A stretch of 38,769 bases of DNA from Rhodococcus marinonascens NBRC 14363 (GTDB lineage Bacteria; Actinomycetota; Actinomycetes; Mycobacteriales; Mycobacteriaceae), in the NCBI RefSeq assembly GCF_001894885.1, contig NZ_BCXB01000034.1, positions 1 to 38,769 of the forward strand. Reading direction: 5' to 3'. Below are positions 17,461-26,697 of the stretch, one piece after another. Position numbers and translations under genes: made by a program. The notes below the pieces were generated by a model. The model was not told the DNA's origin. It saw nothing but the letters and a program-made list of their open reading frames with translations, and made no database searches. The stretch's first letter is position 1. Each line of letters opens with the position of its first letter.

Positions 17461-18149
17461 CGATGCGCTGCTGCCTGTAGACAGTATGGTCGGGACTCGT
17501 CGCTCCGGCGGACTCGGTATCTTCGCGTAGTTCCGGAGTAGTTGAGGCGGTGCTGCGGTCGAAAAGGCCTGCCATGTTTCGTTTTTGGATCGGCGTTCAC
17601 GCCGGAAACCATCCCACATGTGGGGCCCACACGGGGTTGTCCTCCAGCCACTGTATACCGGTCCTGGAGGTGGCTTTTGCGAGCCTGTGGGTGAGCGGTC
17701 GGATTGCCGCTTTCCCGGTCTCCGGAAGGAAACTAGGCATGATCACCGGCGGGAACGTTAATCCCATACTCGCCCACTGCCGTGCCTTCGCTTGTGAACA
17801 CTCGGCCAGCAGCTTCCTGTGCTGGAGAAGAGCGCTGCTGTCGCGCGCGATGACCCAGACTGCCGACACCGCAGCCAGAAGGCACAGTTCTGCAGGGCCG
17901 CCGAAAGACGTTCGTCGATGAGGCGAGCGCAACCGAGTATCCAATCGCCGGCAAGACCAAGGGGAGGGGTGTTATCAATTCAACCTTCGATCCCGACGGC
18001 TGGTCACAGGCCGCGAGATGCGCTTCGTGAACAGCGATTTCGCATCCGGATGCGGCGCTTGTCCTACCGGCATGCTATAGATTTACCTGCGCATTACCTT
18101 GTGCCGCCAAAGGCGTTCACAGTCCAATCCAACTCATCAAGGAGTTTCT
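17461..18149. other. Gene-poor, probably decayed region
   Basis: No convincing intact gene. A minus-strand frame from about 17597 to 17944 has protein-like stretches (LLAAVSAVWVIARDSSALL; RTGIQWLEDNPVW) but lacks a ribosome site and matches nothing I recognise. It may be the remains of another gene. The last ~100 bases are the leader of the secreted protein that starts at 18150. Confidence 0.4.
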
Positions 18150-18533
18150 TTGAAGAAGTCCACGCTCACTGTTGGCGTCGCTGCTGCCGCGGTGGTCGCC
18201 GTCCTCGGTACTGGTGTAGCACAAGCCGCACCATCGACACATGTCGGCGACGGCATGTATGAGGTCAGCGAGATGCTGCCCCCGGACCCTGTCGCCGCTT
18301 TTCGCGCTGATCCTATCGGCGCTTTTGTCGCTGACCCTGCTGCCGCTTTTGCCGCTGACCCTGCTGCGGTGGGTTCTGCGGTGATCGGCGCTGCCGCTGG
18401 AATCGCGTTGATTCCGGTGGTGGTTCCGCAGATCACCGCCCTCGTTGTCCTCGGAGGCCTCGCCGGAAGCCTCGGAAGCGTCAGCGGAAGCGCGTCGCTC
18501 CAGAGTCTGCCGCTTATTCTCCTTGGGCTGTAG
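18150..18533 (+). CDS. Secreted small protein with octapeptide repeats
   Basis: About 127 residues from a TTG at 18150, chosen because AAGGAG lies five bases upstream and because translation then begins with a classic signal peptide (MKKSTLTVGVAAAAVVAVLG, cleaved after GVAQA). The mature N-terminal part contains three to four tandem octapeptides of the form DPxxAFxA (residues ~46-77). A hydrophobic Ala/Val/Leu/Gly-rich stretch follows (~78-105), ending in a Leu-rich tail. Such a small exported Ala-rich protein is typical of Nocardiaceae cell envelopes, but I do not recognise a family. It stands alone; function unknown. Confidence 0.75.
   Translation: MKKSTLTVGVAAAAVVAVLGTGVAQAAPSTHVGDGMYEVSEMLPPDPVAAFRADPIGAFVADPAAAFAADPAAVGSAVIGAAAGIALIPVVVPQITALVVLGGLAGSLGSVSGSASLQSLPLILLGL
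18285..18380 (+). repeat. 24-bp tandem repeats coding for DPxxAFxA
   Basis: Four consecutive 24-base units encode DPVAAFRA, DPIGAFVA, DPAAAFAA and the degenerate DPAAVGSA. The nucleotide units share GCTGA(C/T)CCT and GCTTTT blocks. Copy number could vary between strains by slippage or recombination. Confidence 0.8.
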
Positions 18534-18627
18534 CTTGCGACGCACCCTTCGTAGATGCTGCTGATTGCGGTCGGTGCCATTAGGTGGTACCGACTCCTCA
18601 GGACGGTCTGACAGCAGATCGTGTGTG

Positions 18628-18665
18628 CTGCGGATCAGGCGGTGTCCGCTCCGCTTGATCCGCAG
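18628..18665 (+). terminator. Inverted repeat downstream of the secreted-protein gene
   Basis: A perfect 10-bp inverted repeat (CTGCGGATCA / TGATCCGCAG) encloses an 18-base loop with a GCGG/CCGC pair. It lies 95 bases beyond the stop at 18533. No T-run follows. The rest of the 18534-18890 gap shows no gene. An in-frame ATG at 18816 could extend the next protein by 25 residues. Confidence 0.45.
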
Positions 18666-18890
18666 CTTCCCGGTCGGAATGAGGTCGCCGTTCTTGCGGA
18701 TCGACCGAAACAACGGTGCCCGCACGGTGCATGTGGCGCTCCGCCGCCGCGCCCAGACCGCCTGGTCTGACGAGAGCATGGAGTTAGTTGCCCGGGCCTT
18801 TCGCGACGGTGCGGAATGCGGGTGGGCGTCTTAGGGAAACCACAGAGTAGCCACAATATCGGGCCACTCGATGCCCCTATCGTCGACGGA

Positions 18891-20237
18891 ATGATCTCTG
18901 AGCACGCACGGAAATCCGAGAATCAAGCCCGGACCGAGTCGACGCGAAAGGTCTTCACTTTGCCGCGGATCGCCGCGGCCGCCCTGTCCGGCCTGGTCGT
19001 GGCGTCTGCGGCGGGACTCGGGTACGTGTTCCTGGGCGGAGGCAAGGTTGACAGCCGGACCGTTGCGATCGTGAATACCGATGCTGGCACGACGGTGGAC
19101 GGGAAATCGGTGCGTGCGAGTGACAAGCTGATCGAGCAGCTCGAGGCCAACGAGTCCTTCGACTGGCGGGTGGTCGACGCGGGCACGGCATCGGGCGACA
19201 GCTATTTCGCCACCGTGACCGTGCCGGAGGACTTCAGCGCCGCGGTATCCTCCATCTGGAGCACGACGCCTCGGCAGGCCACACTCGACGTCGACGTCGA
19301 GGGCACTGATTCCGATGCGTCCGACGAGCTTTCCGGAATTGTGTCATCCCGGATCAGTGCCGACGGCATTGCCGATCTACTGGCCGACGCGTCCTCGTCC
19401 CGGATGACATTCCAACGGGCGGGGGTAGCGGCCGGATTCCTCGCGGCCGGAACGTCCGCGGCCGACTCTGCGGTGCAGCAACTCACAGAGGGTGCCGACA
19501 CCCTGCTCCCGTATCTCGAGACGGCACGGTCCGGCGCAGTGGAATTGCAGGAAGTGGCCGACCAGATCGAGGGGGTGGTCGGTGAGACTTCGGGGAACGT
19601 GGACGACCTGGCGGGCAGGCTGAGCGGACTGGGACTCACGCTCGGGCAGGCGAATGACAGCGCCACCGAGATGCAGACGAGTGTCGACGACGCGATCCGT
19701 CTCCTGAGTGCTACTCCTCTTGCGCCGCCAGTCGTCCCGTCCCTACAGCAGGTCAGTGACGATCTCGGACTGCTCTCGTCACAGCTGGGTTCGGTCCCCG
19801 CACTGCTGGGCGGCGAGGTCGGCCCGGGGACCGACCTCGGCGAACTCGTGCGCGTCGCGATGGGTCAGCTGACCGGTGCCAGCAATCAGCTCAGCAGCGC
19901 GGCACAGCAGTTGAACGACGGTATCGTTCCGATCGCCGATCAGGCCCCGGAACTGCTGGACGGCGCCACCTCACAGATTGTGGACGGCTTCGCGGCGCTG
20001 AAAACGCTGTCTGGGCAAGTGTCCACCGATCTCAACGAGGGTGTCGCGGCGATGCCGGCCCGCTCGTCTGCTCAGCAGACCCAGTTGGCGACGGTGTTGG
20101 CCGAACCGGTCGCGGTGACGCGCACTTTCTCCGCGCCCACCCCGATCCTCACGGCCGAACACCTCGCCATCGGATTTGGGATCACGACGGTACTACTGGC
20201 GGGGGCTGTGGCCTGGATGAGCAGGCGCACAGCCTGA
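18891..20237 (+). CDS. YhgE/Pip-like membrane protein
   Basis: About 448 residues from ATG 18891. ATG 18816 would add 25 residues; neither has a strong ribosome site. One N-terminal membrane segment (residues ~25-50) is followed by the YhgE/Pip N-terminal pattern (VAIVNTDAGTTVDGKSV, then FDWRVVDA and a VPEDFSAAVSSI stretch). A long extracytoplasmic helical region with LGQ/LSxA coiled repeats follows, and one C-terminal membrane segment (~415-438) before a basic tail. Related proteins include the phage-infection protein Pip and ESX-type membrane helpers. The multi-pass ABC2-like C-terminal half of full YhgE is missing, so this is the short actinobacterial form. It appears to be a single gene, convergent with the amidase 3 bp away. 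Confidence 0.8.
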   Translation: MISEHARKSENQARTESTRKVFTLPRIAAAALSGLVVASAAGLGYVFLGGGKVDSRTVAIVNTDAGTTVDGKSVRASDKLIEQLEANESFDWRVVDAGTASGDSYFATVTVPEDFSAAVSSIWSTTPRQATLDVDVEGTDSDASDELSGIVSSRISADGIADLLADASSSRMTFQRAGVAAGFLAAGTSAADSAVQQLTEGADTLLPYLETARSGAVELQEVADQIEGVVGETSGNVDDLAGRLSGLGLTLGQANDSATEMQTSVDDAIRLLSATPLAPPVVPSLQQVSDDLGLLSSQLGSVPALLGGEVGPGTDLGELVRVAMGQLTGASNQLSSAAQQLNDGIVPIADQAPELLDGATSQIVDGFAALKTLSGQVSTDLNEGVAAMPARSSAQQTQLATVLAEPVAVTRTFSAPTPILTAEHLAIGFGITTVLLAGAVAWMSRRTA

Positions 20238-20240
20238 CCG

Positions 20241-21677
20241 TCAGCGGACGTCCTGAATCCGCCGCCACGGCGTCGCCTGCTCGAGTTCAAATGCCAACTC
20301 GAGCAGGGTCCGCTCGTCCCCGTGGTCCGCGGAGAAGTGGGACGCCAGGGGCAGACCCCGCGACGTCTCGTGGATCGGCAGTGAGATGGCCGGCCCGCCA
20401 GCCGCGTTGTTGAGTGGCGTGAACCCGGTGTACGCGATGAGTTTGTCGAACAGTTCATCGAAACTCTGTGTCGGCGACAGATATCCGAGCCGCGGGGTCG
20501 TTTGTGCAAGTGTGGGCGACAGGACCACGTCGTACTTCTGGAACACCTTCGCGTACTCGCCGCGCGTACGTCGCAGCCGGTAGAGCAGCCGGGGAGTCTT
20601 CGCGATGTTCTTTCGGTACAAGGCGGCCAGCCCGCGTGTCAAGTTGTCCGTGGCATCACGGTCGAAGTCCGGCCCGAGCGTCCGTTTGCCGGCGTTGGAA
20701 ATGAGGAACGACAGGAAACCCCAGTAAAGGCCGAAGTCCTCGGCGAACGAGGGGCCCACCGGCATCGGGCATTCCTCGACATGATGCCCGAGTTCGGCCA
20801 GCAGGTCTGCGGTGGCGTGCACCGATTTCCGTGTCTCGTCGTCGGTGGGGGTGACTGTCACCGAATCGACGACCACTCCGATTTTCAGGCGGGTGCTGCT
20901 CGGCCCCTCGACCAACCGGATCGGAGGCAGCCCCGGGTTGCGGTATTGGCGTTCGGCGGCGGCCATCCAGCGGGCGGTGTCCCGGACCGATCGGGTGACG
21001 GCACCCTGCGCGATGATCCGGATCGGCATCGATGTGTCCATGGCGTTGGAGACCGTCCGTCCGCGGGACGGCTTCAAGCCGACGAGCCCACATGCCGCGG
21101 CAGGGATGCGGATGGATCCGCCGCCGTCATTGGCATGGGCGATCGGCACCACACCTGCCGCGACGAGCGCGGCCGAACCACCTGACGATGCACCGGGCGA
21201 GAACGCGAGATTCCACGGATTGTGCACGGGTTCGGCGTCTACGAACTCGGTGGACGCGCTCAACCCGAATTCGGGTAGGCGACTCTTGCCGAGCGAGAGC
21301 ACACCGGTGGACAGGTATTGCTTGACGAAGTCGCCGTGCGCTCGGGCAGGTTTCGCAGCGAATGCGACGCTACCGTGCTGCGTGGGCAGGCCGGCAACGT
21401 CGACGTTGTCCTTGACGACGGTCGGCACCCCGGCGAAAACGCCTCGGTGCGGGCGGTCGGCTTCGGTCAGCGCACGATCGAAGTCGGCGCAGGCCAGTCC
21501 GTTCAGAGCGGGTTCGACCGACTCGGCGCGAGCGATCGCGGCTTCGGTCACCTCGCGGATCGACACCTCCCGCGTGGCGATCCGTTCCGCGACGCCTGTG
21601 GCGTCGAGATCGCCGAGGGCGTCGTCTCGAAAGGCATGGACGAGCATCTCGTCCCGGGCATGTATGGATTCGGTCAC
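20241..21677 (-). CDS. Amidase signature family enzyme
   Basis: A 478-residue amidase from a GTG start at 21677. The Ser-cisSer-Lys triad is visible: Lys89 in TVVKDNVD, the cis-Ser in PGASSGGSAA (164/165) and the nucleophile Ser188 in NDGGGSIRIPAAACGLVGLK. It hydrolyses a C-N amide bond in the cytoplasm. The sequence resembles 6-aminohexanoate-cyclic-dimer hydrolase and related nylon-oligomer-type amidases more than GatA, and no gatB/gatC lie nearby. The substrate is unknown. It lies downstream of sodA on the same strand but behind a strong terminator, so it is a separate unit. Convergent with the YhgE-like gene. Confidence 0.93.
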   Translation of the reverse strand: MTESIHARDEMLVHAFRDDALGDLDATGVAERIATREVSIREVTEAAIARAESVEPALNGLACADFDRALTEADRPHRGVFAGVPTVVKDNVDVAGLPTQHGSVAFAAKPARAHGDFVKQYLSTGVLSLGKSRLPEFGLSASTEFVDAEPVHNPWNLAFSPGASSGGSAALVAAGVVPIAHANDGGGSIRIPAAACGLVGLKPSRGRTVSNAMDTSMPIRIIAQGAVTRSVRDTARWMAAAERQYRNPGLPPIRLVEGPSSTRLKIGVVVDSVTVTPTDDETRKSVHATADLLAELGHHVEECPMPVGPSFAEDFGLYWGFLSFLISNAGKRTLGPDFDRDATDNLTRGLAALYRKNIAKTPRLLYRLRRTRGEYAKVFQKYDVVLSPTLAQTTPRLGYLSPTQSFDELFDKLIAYTGFTPLNNAAGGPAISLPIHETSRGLPLASHFSADHGDERTLLELAFELEQATPWRRIQDVR

Positions 21678-21724
21678 GTCCGAAGCCTATTGGACGCTCG
21701 CCCTGATCGAAATAGCAGCAATCG

Positions 21725-21782
21725 CCAAAAAACAAGCACGAACGCACAGGAGCACCGAAACCGGCGTTCTGTGCGCTCGTGC
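21725..21782 (-). terminator. Rho-independent terminator of sodA
   Basis: Arms 21769-21782 and 21736-21749 pair over 14 bp with one G-T wobble on the minus strand, around a 19-base loop. They are followed by TTGTTTTTT (21725-21735 in complement), a classic T-tract. The hairpin begins 15 bases after the sodA stop. Confidence 0.9.
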
Positions 21783-21797
21783 GAAGGTGGAGTGCAT

Positions 21798-22421
21798 CTA
21801 GCCGATGATGCCTGCCCCCTGGGTGCGTGCGCGGTCGAAGCGCTCTGTCGCGTCCGCCCAGTTCACAATGTTCCACCAAGCCTTCACGTAGTCCGGCTTT
21901 ACGTTCTGGTAGTCGAGGTAGAAGGCGTGCTCCCACATGTCGAGCATGACGACGGGGATGATCGCGGCGGTGATATTGCCATGCTGATCTGTCATCTGCT
22001 CGATGACCAGACGCTGGCCGATGGTGTCGTAGCCCAGCAGTGCCCAACCGGAACCCTGGATGGTGGTGGCGACACCGGTGAAGTGCGCCTTGAACTTGTC
22101 GAACGACCCGAACTGGTCGTCGATCGCGGCGGCCAGTTCGCCCGTCGGCTTGTCGCCGCCGTTCGGAGACAGGTTCTTCCAGAAGATTGAGTGGTTGGTG
22201 TGGCCGCCGAGGTTGAAGGCGAGGTTGCGAGAGAAGAGGAGCGCCTTGTCCGCGATCGTGCCGTCCTCGCGGGCCTCGGCCATCTTCTCGAGGGCCGTGT
22301 TCGCGCCCTTCACGTAGGCCGCGTGGTGCTTGTCGTGGTGCAACTCCATGATCTTGCCGGAAATGTGCGGCTCGAGAGCGGCGTAATCGTAGGGGAGTTC
22401 CGGCAGCGTGTAATCAGACAC
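21798..22421 (-). CDS. sodA: Superoxide dismutase, Mn/Fe type
   Basis: 207 residues from the GTG at 22419-22421, preceded by AAGAAGGGA; a longer frame to 22484 has no support. This equals the length of the mycobacterial SodA. Metal ligands are His28 (ELHHDKHH), the His of [12 protein letters not shown], and the Asp and His of [12 protein letters not shown]. It dismutates superoxide. Mn versus Fe preference cannot be decided from sequence, but the window's Mn riboswitch/GDT1 unit suggests managed manganese. No export signal is present; mycobacterial SodA lacks one too and is found outside the cell. A single-gene unit with its own terminator. Confidence 0.97.
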   Translation of the reverse strand: MSDYTLPELPYDYAALEPHISGKIMELHHDKHHAAYVKGANTALEKMAEAREDGTIADKALLFSRNLAFNLGGHTNHSIFWKNLSPNGGDKPTGELAAAIDDQFGSFDKFKAHFTGVATTIQGSGWALLGYDTIGQRLVIEQMTDQHGNITAAIIPVVMLDMWEHAFYLDYQNVKPDYVKAWWNIVNWADATERFDRARTQGAGIIG

Positions 22422-22927
22422 GAGCGTCCCTTCTTTGCGGGCCTGGAAGCCCTGGTTTTTCGGGTGCGAGCACACGCCGGACACCCGTCTTCTCTAATCG
22501 TCTTCGGGCTTCTACCCGATCTCGTCCGGGTTTCTGCCCCATGTCATTGGTACACCCTGCGCAAACATCGAAGCGGAGGGGGGCGATGCTCGAAAAAGAA
22601 AGTTCGGTCGTCCGAAAACGTTCTCGGGCGCCGGCGATCGACGCGAGAACGAGTTGATATGGGTGAACGGAGCCAGCAAGCCTCGATTCTGATCGAGTTC
22701 GGCCCACGCAGCCCAGCCTCGATCACGCCCTGGTTCGCGACACGACACACCTTCCTGCGTCGATTCGGACAATTTGTGGAACGCAGGGCTTAGACTTTTT
22801 CGCTGACAGAACTCCTCCGATTGGGCGACTACGGACCTCAGTGACGCATTCCCGCAGGTAGAGTGACCATTTTCGATTTCCGGTGTATGGTGCCGAGTCA
22901 CTCGCCGTGAGCGCGACAGGCTAAGCT
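22422..22927. other. Divergent intergenic region between sodA and the acyltransferase gene
   Basis: 506 bases with no credible gene. It holds a perfect 8-bp inverted repeat, CGTTCTCG at 22619-22626 and CGAGAACG at 22644-22651, spaced 17 bases apart, which could be a regulator site for either flanking gene. Promoters for both genes must lie here, but none is convincing. Confidence 0.5.
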
Positions 22928-24127
22928 GTGGCGGTGCCTTCGCTACTGCCTGTTGTGGATTCGCATGCGGCGGCGCCGCGTGTCCACCTCACAGGCGCGA
23001 ATTTGCTCCGATTTTTGGCAGTTCTGGCCGTTATCTACTCGCACATTTCGTTTTATCTGATCGACGACCTCGGCACCGGATGGTGGGCCATAGACGTCGT
23101 CCATCGGTCACTCATCGAAGTAGGCGGCCTCAACCAGCATTTGTCCTTTCTCGGGGTGGCCATCTTCATGATGCTGACCGGTATGTTGATCACCCGATCG
23201 GCCATTCGTCACGAGCCCGGGCATTTTCTGCTCAACCGACTCGGGCGCATTCTGCCCGCATTCTGGGTAGCCATCTTCGCCGCGATTGTTCTGGTGCGTC
23301 TCGGCATCAATGGAATGTTCAGCGGGCAGGAGGGGGTATCCAATGTCGAGGCGGCCCTGAGTTTTGTGCTCGGTGGTTTCTTCCTCAAACCCGAGGTGGC
23401 GGTTCTCGGTGTCACCTGGACCCTCGCCGTGCAGGTTCTCTTCTACTTCTCCTGTGTGGCGGCGCGTCCCGTGCTGCGCTCAGTACCGATCGCGATGCCG
23501 ATGGCCGGCGCTGCCATTTGCTCGCTCATCCTGCTCTACAACATCTACGTGCCGCAGCCGTACGCGGTCCCGATGCTCTCGAAGATCGCCGCGACGCTGC
23601 CGGCCGTCTTCCTCGGACAGATCCTCTACCTTGCCTGGGCGCGGCTCGCGGACAACCGGTGGATCGTGGTCGCCTTGATCGCACAGGTCGAGGTGATTCG
23701 GTTGGCCACCGACTTCCGGGTCTACTGGGCCGGCAATCACTACCTGTGGACGTTCTTCGTGGTCACCTTGTCCGTCGTGCTGATCGGCCGGTACAACGGG
23801 CCTGCGGCGCACTGGGCCGTGATCCGGTGGACGGCCACGCGCAGCTATGCGATCTACCTCGTCCACACGCTGGTCCTCTACCGGGTGTACGAGACCGCAG
23901 TCGGTCCGTTCGGCGCGACCGGAGCAGTCGTTGCGTTCCTCGTCGTGACCGCCCTGGTGTCGGAGGCTCTTTATCGGTGGGTGGAGATCCCGTCGACGCG
24001 GTGGGTGGCTGCGCTAGCCGAGCGGATGCGCAGGCGGTCGGCGCTCGCGAAGGAGGGTTCGCCGCCGCCGCGGGTAGCATCGAATCATGTCTTGGTACGA
24101 CGACCTTCTGGGTCGAGCCTCCGCTGA
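22928..24127 (+). CDS. Acyltransferase family 3 membrane protein
   Basis: A 399-residue multi-pass membrane protein with about ten hydrophobic segments and the acyltransferase-3 signatures. [19 protein letters not shown] near 24-42 contains the conserved His, and [17 protein letters not shown] and [16 protein letters not shown] (~310-325) segments follow. This family O-acetylates or O-acylates sugars or lipids of the cell envelope. The substrate is unknown. GTG start at 22928; a second GTG six bases on is possible. Its last 41 bases overlap the start of msrA in another frame, so the two are probably co-transcribed and coupled. The basic C-terminal tail (from ~360) is cytoplasmic. Confidence 0.88.
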   Translation: MAVPSLLPVVDSHAAAPRVHLTGANLLRFLAVLAVIYSHISFYLIDDLGTGWWAIDVVHRSLIEVGGLNQHLSFLGVAIFMMLTGMLITRSAIRHEPGHFLLNRLGRILPAFWVAIFAAIVLVRLGINGMFSGQEGVSNVEAALSFVLGGFFLKPEVAVLGVTWTLAVQVLFYFSCVAARPVLRSVPIAMPMAGAAICSLILLYNIYVPQPYAVPMLSKIAATLPAVFLGQILYLAWARLADNRWIVVALIAQVEVIRLATDFRVYWAGNHYLWTFFVVTLSVVLIGRYNGPAAHWAVIRWTATRSYAIYLVHTLVLYRVYETAVGPFGATGAVVAFLVVTALVSEALYRWVEIPSTRWVAALAERMRRRSALAKEGSPPPRVASNHVLVRRPSGSSLR

Positions 24128-24797
24128 ATCCGTGATGGTAACCGCCGAGGGTGCCCTCCCCGGAAGCGATCGGCCGATACCGGTTCTGGCGACGCACTTC
24201 GTGAGCGGTCACTCTCTCGAGCACCCGTTCCCGGAGGGCATGGAGCGCGCGGTGCTGGGCATGGGATGTTTCTGGGGCGCCGAAAAGGAGTTTTGGCAAC
24301 TCGAGGGTGTCTACACCACCGCAGTCGGGTATGCCGGCGGCTACACGTCCAACCCCACCTACGAAGAGGCGTGCTCGGGTCGTACCGGTCACACCGAGGT
24401 GGTGCTGGTGGTATTCGATCCGAAGATCATTTCGTACGCCGAGATCCTCGCGCATTTCTGGGAGAACCACGACCCGACGCACGGTATGCGGCAGGGCAAC
24501 GATAAGGGAACGCAATACCGTTCGGCCATCTACACGTTCGACGAGGTGCAGGTCGAGATCGCCGAAGCCACCGCCGAAGCCTTCGAGGGGCGCCTCGCCG
24601 ACGCCGGCTACGGTGCGATCACCACCGAGATCGCGCCGCTCACGCAGTTCTACTACGCCGAGGACTATCACCAGCAGTACCTCGCGAAGAACCCTGGCGG
24701 GTACTGTCCGGTGCACGCCACCGGAGTCAGTTGCCCCGTGGGGTTGCTGAAGCAGTACGAGGTTCCGGCGCAGACGGACATCCGGCCACCGTCCTAG
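24087..24797 (+). CDS. msrA: Peptide methionine sulfoxide reductase MsrA
   Basis: 236 residues. The catalytic GCFWG motif starts at Gly60, with the active Cys61. A long [20 protein letters not shown] region and the C-terminal recycling cysteines ([15 protein letters not shown]) follow. It repairs methionine-S-sulfoxide in proteins using thioredoxin. The N-terminal ~50 residues preceding the core are an extension seen in actinobacterial MsrA. The ATG lies inside the 3' end of the acyltransferase gene. Together with sodA and the ferritin gene it adds to an oxidative-stress flavour in this part of the chromosome. Confidence 0.96.
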   Translation: MSWYDDLLGRASAESVMVTAEGALPGSDRPIPVLATHFVSGHSLEHPFPEGMERAVLGMGCFWGAEKEFWQLEGVYTTAVGYAGGYTSNPTYEEACSGRTGHTEVVLVVFDPKIISYAEILAHFWENHDPTHGMRQGNDKGTQYRSAIYTFDEVQVEIAEATAEAFEGRLADAGYGAITTEIAPLTQFYYAEDYHQQYLAKNPGGYCPVHATGVSCPVGLLKQYEVPAQTDIRPPS

Positions 24798-25125
24798 TCC
24801 GCTCCGACTGTCGGATCAGGTGATTCTTGCCGATACTTCCTCCGAAGTGTATGGCAGGTAACTGATTTCACGGACTGCTGATTCCAATATCGAGGATCGC
24901 GAATTCGTCGGCGGATCGGGAGCTTCTGTGCAACCGAATTTTTGCGCCGCCGAAACGCGGGCCTTTCGCCCGACCCGACGCGGCGGTAGTCTTGGTAGCG
25001 CAACAGGTTCGTGAGAGGGCGATGGTAGAAGGGCCCGGTGCGAAGACACACCCTATCGACCTGATCCCGTTCGCCCTATCGTACGACCCCAATCGTAGGG
25101 GTTGTGAGCGGGAGGTGGGGTCGGA
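24798..25125. other. Intergenic region without a recognisable gene
   Basis: 328 bases after msrA. A short TCCGA/TCGGA inverted repeat lies just after the msrA stop and might be a weak terminator. Open frames on the minus strand have no ribosome site or family resemblance. The end of the gap carries GGGAGGTGGGG ahead of the next gene. Confidence 0.5.
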
Positions 25126-25716
25126 ATGTGGATCAATTCTCATCCGCGGGGACCGCGCAAGCACTCTTCCCGTCGGGACAATCCACTTCTCCGACGCTCG
25201 GATCGGATCGAGCGCCGGCTCACCATCGTGCTTGTGCTGCTCGCGTTCGTCATGCTGCCACTCGCCGTCGTGGCGGGTGCCCGGACCATCGACAGTCAAA
25301 CGGACCTGGCGCAGCAGCAGGCCGCGCAGTACAGCACCGCAACCGCGACCACACTCGCCGCCGCGTCCAGCGTGTCCGCAACCTCGCAGTTCGCCACGCC
25401 GGTGGTCTACACCGCGCCCGCCGAGTGGGCGTGGGGCGCCGACGTCCGTCAAGGCAACATCGCCGTCGACCCCGCCACCTCGTCCGGCACGCACGAGCAG
25501 ATCTGGGTCGACACGGACGGGAACCTCGCTACCAAACCGATGTCGCCGGGCTCGGCACGGGTAGCCGGTGTGACCGCCGGGCTCTTCACTTGGTTCGCGG
25601 TGATGACGATCGGGTCGTCCGGATTCGCGATCAGCCGGACTCTCCTGAACCGCGCACGTTACGCCCAATGGGACCGCGAGATCCGTCAGTTCCTGGACTC
25701 ACCCACCCGGCACTGA
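25126..25716 (+). CDS. Rv1733c-like membrane protein
   Basis: A 196-residue protein with two membrane segments (residues ~31-52 and ~146-168), a basic N-terminus, and an extracytoplasmic loop with a VYTAPAEWAWGADVR stretch. This matches the layout of the mycobacterial Rv1733c family of conserved membrane proteins, whose function is unknown. ATG at 25126 with a GGGAGG patch about 11 bases upstream. It is followed 13 bases later by the convergent LLM oxidoreductase gene. Confidence 0.75.
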   Translation: MWINSHPRGPRKHSSRRDNPLLRRSDRIERRLTIVLVLLAFVMLPLAVVAGARTIDSQTDLAQQQAAQYSTATATTLAAASSVSATSQFATPVVYTAPAEWAWGADVRQGNIAVDPATSSGTHEQIWVDTDGNLATKPMSPGSARVAGVTAGLFTWFAVMTIGSSGFAISRTLLNRARYAQWDREIRQFLDSPTRH

Positions 25717-25729
25717 GCCCGGTCGGGCA

Positions 25730-26656
25730 TCACAACTGGGGCATGACTTCGCTCGCGACCAGTTCGAGGTGGTCGAGATCGCTCAGGTCGAGGGTTTGCA
25801 TGTAGATCCGCTGAGACCCGGACTCGACGTAGCGGCCGATCTTGTCGACCAGTTCGGCGGGCGACCCGGTCAGTCCGTTCTCCCGCAGTTCGCCTATGTC
25901 GCGCCCGATGAACGCGGCGCGCCGCGAGACCTCCTCCTCGTTGCGGCCGCAGCAGAGGACGAGTGAGTTGGAGTACACCAATTCGCTTGGGTCACGATCG
26001 ATCGCCTTGCACGCGAGTCGTACCCGGTCGATTGCGGCGCGCGTAGAGTTGGCGCACTGGAAGGGGACGTTGAATTCATCCGCGTATTTCGCGGCTAGTG
26101 CCGGGGTCTTCTTCTTGCCGCCGCCACCGATCACGATGGGCGGACCCTGTGGCTGCTTCGGCTTCGGCAGGGCAGGCGAATCCTTGATCGTCAGGTGCGT
26201 TCCCTCGTAGGAGAAGGTCTCGCCGACGGGAGCGCGCCACAGTCCGGTGATGACGGCGAGAGAGTCTTCGAGCAGTTCGAATCGCTCCTTGAGCGACGGG
26301 AACGGAATGCCGTACGCCTGATGTTCCTCCTCGTACCAGCCTGCGCCGATCCCCAGGTCGATGCGGCCATCACTCATCTGGTCCACCTGCGCCACCGAGA
26401 TGGCAAGCGGTCCGGCACGGCGGAATGTCGCGGACGTGACGAGCGTGCCCAGACGGATCGTGGACGTGTCACGGGCCAGTCCGGCCAAGGTGATCCACGC
26501 ATCCGTGGGCCCGGGTAACCCCTCGACGTTCATCGGGAGATAGTGATCCGACCGGAAGAACGCGCCGTACCCGCATCGTTCGGCGGCCAACGCCACGGTC
26601 AAGAGATCGTCGTAGGTGGCGCCCTGCTGAGGTTCGGTAAAGACTCGCAATTCCAT
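25730..26656 (-). CDS. LLM-class F420-dependent oxidoreductase
   Basis: 308 residues from ATG 26656 (MELRVFTEPQQG); a 16-codon extension has no support. A luciferase-like TIM-barrel protein with FFRSDHYLP near 35, the DLGIGAGWYEEEHQAYGI signature near 100-117 and PIVIGGGGKKKTPALAAKYAD near 175-195, as in F420-dependent TIGR03560-type enzymes. It would transfer hydride between coenzyme F420 and an unknown substrate. Single gene, divergent from the S49 peptidase gene with 41 bp between, in which both promoters must fit. Confidence 0.9.
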   Translation of the reverse strand: MELRVFTEPQQGATYDDLLTVALAAERCGYGAFFRSDHYLPMNVEGLPGPTDAWITLAGLARDTSTIRLGTLVTSATFRRAGPLAISVAQVDQMSDGRIDLGIGAGWYEEEHQAYGIPFPSLKERFELLEDSLAVITGLWRAPVGETFSYEGTHLTIKDSPALPKPKQPQGPPIVIGGGGKKKTPALAAKYADEFNVPFQCANSTRAAIDRVRLACKAIDRDPSELVYSNSLVLCCGRNEEEVSRRAAFIGRDIGELRENGLTGSPAELVDKIGRYVESGSQRIYMQTLDLSDLDHLELVASEVMPQL

Positions 26657-26697
26657 GGCTACCACTGTGCCCGATCCGTCCTCGGTAGGCTTGCTCC

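Noticed and set aside
23080-24135. Long plus-strand open frame over the acyltransferase gene
   Set aside because: Arg/His-rich shadow in another frame; the acyltransferase reading has membrane segments and family motifs.
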